From the NCBI GenBank assembly GCA_963749035.1, contig CAVVKW010000004.1:620001-684000 (forward strand): DNA of 64,000 nt, read 5' to 3'. This document shows positions 59,118 through 64,000 of this stretch, piece after piece. Source of the stretch: CAVVKW01 sp963749035 (GTDB taxonomy: Bacteria; Verrucomicrobiota; Verrucomicrobiia; Chthoniobacterales; JAATET01). Position numbers and translations under genes: made by a program. Within the stretch, counting starts at the first letter, position 1. Each line of letters begins with the position of its first letter. The notes under the pieces are model-generated. The model ran no database searches. It saw nothing but the letters and a program-made list of their open reading frames with translations, and was not told where the DNA came from.

Positions 59118-59462
59118 CGCATTTTTCATTTCTCCGAGTTTCGCCACGAGCCACATTAAATAATATATCGATAGACCCCCATAGATCAGGGTGTAGTCCG
59201 TAGTGATTGGAAGAGGTGCAACCACGAAGAACACTAGGGTCAAGACAAAAGCAATAAGCGAGAGAAGCCAGCAATATCCCGAGCTTATCGGGATGAAGAT
59301 TCCGAAAAGGAAGAGAGTGAAGAAGATAAGCAGAACGAACAGTGAGAAGGTCATCCATCCCGGCGGGTAAATGAGAACACTTCCGACAAGGAAAATAAGA
59401 ATTGCTAGAGACACGATAGCTGTCCCTACAGATAAAAATATTCGGACTATTGCTGGAAGCAT
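59112..59462 (-). CDS. Membrane protein, unknown
   Basis: 116 residues from MLPAIVRIFLSVGTAIVSLA. Nearly all hydrophobic, with three or four helices (5-32, 36-57, 60-85, 90-107) and a WLVAKLGEMKNAV end. The TAA is in the attC core GTTAGAC. Start 9 nt from the cassette end. Confidence 0.68.
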   Translation of the reverse strand: MLPAIVRIFLSVGTAIVSLAILIFLVGSVLIYPPGWMTFSLFVLLIFFTLFLFGIFIPISSGYCWLLSLIAFVLTLVFFVVAPLPITTDYTLIYGGLSIYYLMWLVAKLGEMKNAV

Positions 59463-59471
59463 TGGTCTCTG

Positions 59472-59597
59472 GTCTAACGTCAAGCTCAGCCACCCCGAAC
59501 GAGAGTTCAAACGACTGACTGTGATCTGCTGAAGGTGACGCTTTCGAACGTCTGAAACGGAACGCGGCTAGGGGTTGGCTGCAGCGTCTTGATGGAC
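59472..59597 (-). other. attC site 96
   Basis: Cores GTCTAAC / GATGGAC. Confidence 0.95.
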
Positions 59598-59927
59598 AGA
59601 ATTTGATTGAACCGCCGCCTGGCAATTGAGCTATCAAACCTTCGAACGATGCGCTCATCGAGTGACACGACAACACACGCGAACGGATTGATGGTCTTTT
59701 GCAGGTTTGCCCGTGGTATACAGGTTGCCGTCGTGGCGGTCGATGAGCTCTCCAGCAACGGAAGCGTGAATGTCTCGGTGTAGGTAAAGGTGAAGGTAAA
59801 GGTGAAGGGAAGCTGATCCAAAAGAGGTGAATATCAATACGACTGCTGAACGCCTTGCAGACAATTACGCACCAATTTTGCTTTCTGGCGTTCGCATACG
59901 AAGACTCCGCATTTCATTCTGTCCATC
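59591..59927 (-). repeat. Family A gene-free cassette, copy 16
   Basis: Plus-strand signal weakened: AAAAGAGGTG and ACG in place of ATG. Confidence 0.85.
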
Positions 59928-60046
59928 GTCAAGCTCAGCCACCCCGAACGGGTGTGCGAAGAGCGGACCGCAGATCCGCCGAGAAGCGGCTACGAGTTGG
60001 ATGTGTCAGCACGCGGCTAGGGGTTGGCTGCAGCGCCTTGTTGGGC
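59921..60046 (-). other. attC site 97
   Basis: Cores GTCCATC / GTTGGGC. GCGGACCGCAGATCCGCC variant of the hairpin middle, with paired changes. Confidence 0.95.
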
Positions 60047-60054
60047 TTTCAGGA

Positions 60055-60291
60055 TTATTGCTGCCCGTGATTTCCTGCGAGAATGCCGCGCAATGACAAG
60101 TCTTCGTCGAGATCCGGCCAGTGAAGACCGAATGGAGAGAGCTCAATGTTGTTGAGTTGAGAGTCGCTTCCAGTGGATAGCCGAGGATTCTCACTCACTG
60201 GAAAGAAAAGATTCTGTCCGCTCTCCATCCTAACATGGATGAATCCGTTTTGGTGCGAAGCGTTCGTTGGACTGTCAATTAAAGTGCTCAT
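60055..60291 (-). CDS. DUF2442-family protein
   Basis: 78 residues: MSTLIDSPTNASHQNGFIHV, RMESGQNLFFPVSENPRLST, GSDSQLNNIELSPFGLHWPD, LDEDLSLRGILAG. The G--L-FP-----RL--A/G----LNNIELSP-GIHWP-LDEDLS--GLL pattern is DUF2442 (HigA-like/NadS-like small protein), found paired with DUF4160. The pair is regarded as a likely TA-like module. It is the second gene of the cassette, overlapping the first by 17 bp. Confidence 0.85.
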   Translation of the reverse strand: MSTLIDSPTNASHQNGFIHVRMESGQNLFFPVSENPRLSTGSDSQLNNIELSPFGLHWPDLDEDLSLRGILAGNHGQQ

Positions 60292-60514
60292 TCCATTTTT
60301 CTATGATTTCCGCTTGGTGTTCTTCGGCAAGTTGTTGTGCTGCAGCTAATTCCTTGACTTTCAGGCCATGCGATTCGCGCAGCAATACTTCCTCATCCAC
60401 AGTGAAGACAGCCTCTCCGCCTCCTTTTCTGACGTGGACGTGAATAGGAATATGGTCGTTGCTGTAAAAAAAGAAAGTGTATCCATCCTGCGTAAAAACG
60501 TTCGGCACTAGCAA
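60275..60514 (-). CDS. DUF4160-family protein
   Basis: 79 residues; a non-ATG start (TTG at 60514, or GTG two codons on) is needed: LVPNVFTQDGYTFFFYSNDH, IPIHVHVRKGGGEAVFTVDE, EVLLRESHGLKVKELAAAQQ, LAEEHQAEIIEKWNEHFN. The Y-(F/Y)-SNDH-P-H-HV-K---EA strand pair and the C-terminal A-----I---W--HF helix are the DUF4160 signature. Cassette end carries a CCTCCGGCGGATGA leader. Confidence 0.85.
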   Translation of the reverse strand: MLVPNVFTQDGYTFFFYSNDHIPIHVHVRKGGGEAVFTVDEEVLLRESHGLKVKELAAAQQLAEEHQAEIIEKWNEHFN

Positions 60515-60570
60515 AATCTACGGGAAAGAGCGCAGAAGTGCCAGTTTTCATCCGCCGGAGGCTTCATTGA

Positions 60571-60696
60571 GCCCAACGTCAAGCTCAGCCACCCCGAACG
60601 GGTGTTCGAACGACTGATTGTGATGTGCTGGAGGTAACGCTTCCGAGCGTCTGAAACGGAAAGCGGCTAGGGGTTGGCTGCAGCGCCTTGTTCGGC
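60571..60696 (-). other. attC site 98
   Basis: Cores GCCCAAC / GTTCGGC. Confidence 0.95.
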
Positions 60697-60698
60697 TT

Positions 60699-61100
60699 TC
60701 ACATTCCGCCGCTCATTCCACTGATAATCGACACTAGTGGCGCAGTCAGTCCAGTCCACAATAGAACGATTTGGATTACTTGAATGAGTGCAGAAGCGGA
60801 GATAATATAGATCGCTGTTGAGGTCTTTGGCATGACGAATGCTGAAACGAATGGCAATACTGCGCATACTGCCGACAGCGAAATCCAGAAATATCCGGTA
60901 TCGAGAATAAATTGGGTTAGTATGGGAAGCGGCTTGCCTCCCAACATGTCAGCGAAAATAGCTCCGAATCCAGAGATGGAAAGTGCGAGTCGGAGAGCGA
61001 AATAGGAGAAGAGTAGGTTGAAGATGCAGAATCCGATGCGAATGGCGCGATCTGATGAGCCTAACGCCTTGTGGGAGGTCTGCGGTTTGAATGTATTCAT
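60699..61100 (-). CDS. Multi-pass membrane protein
   Basis: 133 residues from MNTFKPQTSHKALGSSDRAI. Helices at about 21-47, 60-82 (FWISLSAVCAVLPFVSAFVM) and 92-118 (YIISASALIQVIQIVLLWTG), and a short Gly/Met end (SGMSGGM). Own stop 3 nt from the attC. Unknown role. Confidence 0.68.
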   Translation of the reverse strand: MNTFKPQTSHKALGSSDRAIRIGFCIFNLLFSYFALRLALSISGFGAIFADMLGGKPLPILTQFILDTGYFWISLSAVCAVLPFVSAFVMPKTSTAIYIISASALIQVIQIVLLWTGLTAPLVSIISGMSGGM

Positions 61101-61109
61101 ATTTGTATA

Positions 61110-61235
61110 GCCGAACGTCAAGCTCAGCCACCCCGAACGGGTGTTCGAACTACTAGTTGTGATCTGCTGGAAGAATCGCTTTCGAGCATCTGAGACGGAA
61201 CGCGGCTAGGGGTTGGCTGCAGCGTCTTGTTCGAC
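61110..61235 (-). other. attC site 99
   Basis: Cores GCCGAAC / GTTCGAC. CAGCGTCTTG in the right arm, as in family A sites, but before a B cassette. Confidence 0.93.
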
Positions 61236-61605
61236 TGGATTGGGTTGTCGTCCGGGAAAGTCATCGAGCTATTGGGGGCGTCGTATACTTTGGTTCAAAT
61301 CGCGAAGCCACTTCATTGATTGGACGAATCCAAAGAGAAGGGTTCGACTCGGAAGGCATATATTTCACGAACGCGGAAGGGATGAGGGCTGCATGTGGCC
61401 GGAACGAGCGGGGATCAAGCTACGAATTCTTTCATCCGTCGGAGGCTGCTTACGGACAACGGTCGAAATCCGGTGGAGCCGATCTTGTCTTCGGGGTGGC
61501 CTCTCAAGTCGTCGCAGTCTGAACCAATGGTAATTTGCCGTGTTTGCCGTCAGCTTCGGAATACCGGATTACTCATCCGCTGGAGGCTGCATCATGAAGT
61601 CGAAC
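61229..61605 (-). repeat. Family B gene-free cassette, copy 16
   Basis: GGATTGGGTTGTCGTCCGGG subtype; leader motifs mutated (CCGTCGGAGG, CCGCTGGAGG). Confidence 0.84.
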
Positions 61606-61724
61606 GTCAAGCTCAGCCACCCCGAACGGGCTTCCGAGCTATGGATTGTGATCTACTGGAGGTGACGCTTTCGAACATCTGAAACAGAAAGCGGCTAGGG
61701 GTTGGCTGCAGCGCCTTGTTAGAC
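61599..61724 (-). other. attC site 100
   Basis: Cores GTCGAAC / GTTAGAC. Confidence 0.95.
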
Positions 61725-62050
61725 TGGCCAGGATAAAATGGTGAGCTGCGGAGAAGATGATCGAAAAACTGCGGACTAGCTCATCGTGTGCCACAACAAT
61801 GTACGCAGTCGCGAAACTGAAGCTTTTCAGGATCTCATGGTCGTATACAAGTGACAGTTGTGGCACTCGATGAGCCTCCCACAGCAGGGGGAACGTTGAA
61901 TGCGTAATAGGTTCCCGCGCCGAAGGCTTCCACGGATGCTACGATCTGGACAATTATTCTTTATGCTCATTCTTTGATCGCCCGATCAATTCTTCGCAAT
62001 CGAATGCCTGTTGGAAACGGAAGTTGCAACGCTGCATCATGAAGTCGAAC
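61718..62050 (-). repeat. Family C gene-free cassette, copy 8 (chimeric end)
   Basis: Begins GTTAGAC, ends in the B-type GCTGCATCATGAAG-TCGAAC, as copy 3. Confidence 0.8.
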
Positions 62051-62169
62051 GTCAAGCTCAGCCACCCCGAACGGGTGTCCGAACTACTGGTTGAAATCTG
62101 CTGGAGGTGACGCTTTTGAATGTCGAAAACGGAGGGCAGCTAGGGGTTGGCTGCAGCGCCTTGTTCGAC
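62044..62169 (-). other. attC site 101
   Basis: Cores GTCGAAC / GTTCGAC. Right arm GGCAGCTAGGGG. Confidence 0.94.
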
Positions 62170-62540
62170 TGTATGGGATGGTCGCCCGGGAAAGTCATCG
62201 AGCTATTGGGGGCGTCATCTACTTTGGTTCAAATCGCGAAGGCACTTTAATGATTGGACGAATTCAAAGAGAAGGGTTCGACTTGGCAGGCATATATTTA
62301 CGACCGCGGAAGTGATGAAGGCTGCATGTGGCCGGAACGAGCGGGGATCAAGCTACGAATTTTTTTCATCCGCCGGAGGCTGCTGACGGACATCGGTCGA
62401 AATCCGGTGGAGCCGATCTTGTCTTCGGCGCGGCCTCTCAAGTCGTCGCAGTCTGAACCAATGGTGGTTTGCCGGGTTTGCCGTCACCTACAGGAGCCCG
62501 GATTTAATCATCCGCCGGAGGCTGCATCATGAAGTCGAAC
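62163..62540 (-). repeat. Family B gene-free cassette, copy 17
   Basis: Same subtype as copies 5 and 7, nearly identical. Confidence 0.85.
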
Positions 62541-62659
62541 GTCAAGCTCAGCCACCCCGAACGGGCGTGCGAGCTACGGGTTGTGATCTACTGGTGAAAA
62601 ACCGTGGAAGAAACCTAGCAGTGGAGCGGCTAGGGGTTGGCTGCAGCGCCTTGTTCGAC
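62534..62659 (-). other. attC site 102
   Basis: Cores GTCGAAC / GTTCGAC. Last site in the window. Confidence 0.95.
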
Positions 62660-63002
62660 TGTATGGGATAGTGGTCCGGAAATGTCATCGAACTAAAGTA
62701 GGCGTTATTTACTTTGGTCCAAATCGCGAAGCCACTTATCGAGAATGAGAAAATTTAAAGAGAAGGGTTCGACTTGGCAGGCATATATTTCACGAACGCG
62801 GGAGAGATGAGGGCTGGATGTGGCCGGAACGAGCGGGGATCAAGCTACGAATTTTTTTTCATCCGCCGGAGGCTACTGACGGACACCGGTCGAAATCCGG
62901 TGGAGCTGACCTTGTCTTCGGCGTGGCCTCCAAAATCGCCGCAGTCTGAACCAATCGTCGATTGCCGGGTTTGGCGTCAGCCACAGGATACCGAATATTT
63001 TC
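62653..63002 (-). repeat. Family B gene-free cassette, copy 18 (cut by ISL3)
   Basis: Diverged subtype like copy 4; similarity stops at about 63002, before the second CCGCCGGAGG element, where the ISL3 element begins. Confidence 0.8.
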
Positions 63003-64000
63003 GGGTCTTCGACGAATTAAGTGGGTAGTGGGTGAGGGAGGTTGATGTTGAGGCGGGAGGCTTTGAGATAGGCGGAGAGGCGGAAGTAGTGGAAGATACG
63101 GAAGCCACGAGCAATGCGCTTGGAGATTTGGAGGAGGCCGTTAACAGCTTCGATGGCGGCATTAGTCAGACGGGTCTCCATGAAAGCGATGATGCCGTGA
63201 AGGTGGGTTTTGATGGTGGCGGCTAGCTTGCGGAAGGGTTCGAGGCGGGAGCGCACGGCCCAGCCGCACCACCATCGCAAGGAGTCCAGGTCGGAGTCGG
63301 CAAGCACATCCTGGAGAGCGTCGCGCAGGGCGATAGCGCGACCGATTTTGGGATAGTCCCGGCAGAGCTGCTGGCGACGGGAAAGCTGGTCCTCGGATCG
63401 GGTCCAGGCGTTGCCGCGCAGGCTCCAGAGAGCGCCGCAGAGATCGGCTCCGTCGCGGGCCAGACTCTTGCGCACCTCGTCGCTGGCCTTTCCGGCCAAT
63501 TGCATGAGATGAAAGTGATCGAAGACGATGCGCGCGGCGGGGAAGTTCTCTCTGGTTCCGGCAATGTAGGCCGCGCTCATGTCCATGACGACCTCGGTAA
63601 TCTGGTCGGGGCTGGCACCGTGAGCGGGCATGGCCGCAGCGAACTGCTTGAGCGTTTCGGCGTGGCGACCCTCGACCATGAGCAGAAGCTCGCTGGTATC
63701 GGCGTCGAGAATGACCGTCACGTAACGATGGCCGCGCCGAGCGCTCGTTTCGTCGACCAGAATGCGACGCACCCCACTCCAGTCCCGGGCGGCATGGGCC
63801 GCGCTCACGTAATGATCGATCACCCGCCAGAGCCGCTTGTCGGTCTCACCCAGATGCCGGGCTGCAGCCGAGACACTCATCTGCTGGGCTAGCAGCATGA
63901 TCATGGCCTCCATCATCAACGTAAACCCGCTCCCGCTTCGTGCCCATGGCACGCTGACCTGAAGCACCCCATGCTCGGCGCAGGCCACTCGCGGCACTCG
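63003..64000 (-). mobile_element. ISL3-family insertion sequence, partial
   Basis: Begins with GGGTCTTCGACGAATTAAG, a plausible terminal repeat, inside family B copy 18 and runs off the right edge. Much more GC-rich than the cassettes. The other end and the target duplication are outside the window. Confidence 0.75.
63017..64000 (-). CDS. ISL3-family transposase, C-terminal part
   Basis: At least 327 residues, open at the right edge. MMEAMIMLLAQQMSVSAAAR, HLGETDKRLWRVIDHYV is the N-terminal HTH; then IRRILVDETSARRGHRYVTV-type D-E strand (residues RILVDETSARRGHRY), DADTSELLLMVEGRHAETLK, EVVMDMSAAYIAGTRENFPA, RIVFDHFHLMQLAGKASDEV, and TRLTNAAIEAVNGLLQISKR, with the DDE residues in DETSARRG, MDMSAAY and IEAVNG. 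The N-terminal zinc-finger region lies beyond the window. Confidence 0.88.
   Translation of the reverse strand, partial: RVPRVACAEHGVLQVSVPWARSGSGFTLMMEAMIMLLAQQMSVSAAARHLGETDKRLWRVIDHYVSAAHAARDWSGVRRILVDETSARRGHRYVTVILDADTSELLLMVEGRHAETLKQFAAAMPAHGASPDQITEVVMDMSAAYIAGTRENFPAARIVFDHFHLMQLAGKASDEVRKSLARDGADLCGALWSLRGNAWTRSEDQLSRRQQLCRDYPKIGRAIALRDALQDVLADSDLDSLRWWCGWAVRSRLEPFRKLAATIKTHLHGIIAFMETRLTNAAIEAVNGLLQISKRIARGFRIFHYFRLSAYLKASRLNINLPHPLPT

Noticed and set aside
796..62659. Regularly spaced repeats as a CRISPR array
   Set aside because: Units are about 126 bp, spacing is irregular and carries genes, and the repeats are imperfect palindromes with integron cores.
1..64000. An integron integrase gene
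   Set aside because: No tyrosine recombinase motifs on either strand; orientation places it beyond the right edge.

Overview
The window is almost entirely one very large integron cassette array. Between positions 796 and 62659 I count 102 attC recombination sites, most of them 125-130 bp. Each carries the same conserved ends and a variable middle, with a mean spacing of about 610 bp. On the minus strand the sites read in the canonical attC direction, with an R'' core followed by AAGGCGCTGCAGCC and, at the far end, GGCTGAGCTTGAC before the R' core. The array therefore runs right to left, almost every real gene is on the minus strand, and intI/attI should lie beyond the right edge of the window. 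No integrase is present here.

Organism: a bacterium of moderate GC with a sedentary chromosomal (super)integron. A LamG protein with a PEP-CTERM-like C-terminus, several small secreted or membrane proteins, pseudopilin-like DPWG proteins and the absence of Shine-Dalgarno sequences before most genes suggest the Verrucomicrobiota (Opitutia-like) or a related PVC-group lineage. This is inference and only moderately supported.

Layout: 1-549 is a partial IS630-family element cut into the first cassette. From 796 to about 63000 there are three kinds of cassette. (1) Single-gene cassettes, mostly small membrane, secreted or lipoprotein-like unknowns, plus a few enzymes: peptidase E, a methyltransferase, a uridine-kinase-like NTPase and a GNAT acetyltransferase. 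(2) Nine two-gene toxin-antitoxin-type cassettes: DUF433/DUF5615 twice, BrnTA twice, and one each of ParE/addiction module, RelB/MazF-like, YafQ/DinJ, MazF with partner, and DUF4160/DUF2442. There are also two two-gene cassettes without a TA signature. (3) At least 42 cassettes without a convincing gene, in three repeated families: A (16 copies, with a non-canonical GATGGAC core), B (18 copies) and C (8 copies, distantly related to A). Several coding cassettes are also duplicated.

Five insertion sequences interrupt the array: IS630 (left edge), IS3 (27624-28928, inside a cassette gene), two apparently identical IS256-family copies (39279-40683 and 45665-47069, the second inside an attC) and an ISL3-family element (right edge). 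At least five cassette genes look broken by a frameshift, a nonsense codon or an insertion.

How it works together: each cassette is a free-standing module ending in its own attC. The two ends of a cassette match each other (core sites complementary in 93 of 101 cassettes by eye). The attC also supplies the end of many genes: in one frame it encodes a fixed tail ending QGAAANP plus a stop, and in another the core GTTAG supplies the TAA. TA cassettes probably stabilise the array. The gene-free families are the most likely place for an undescribed biological role.
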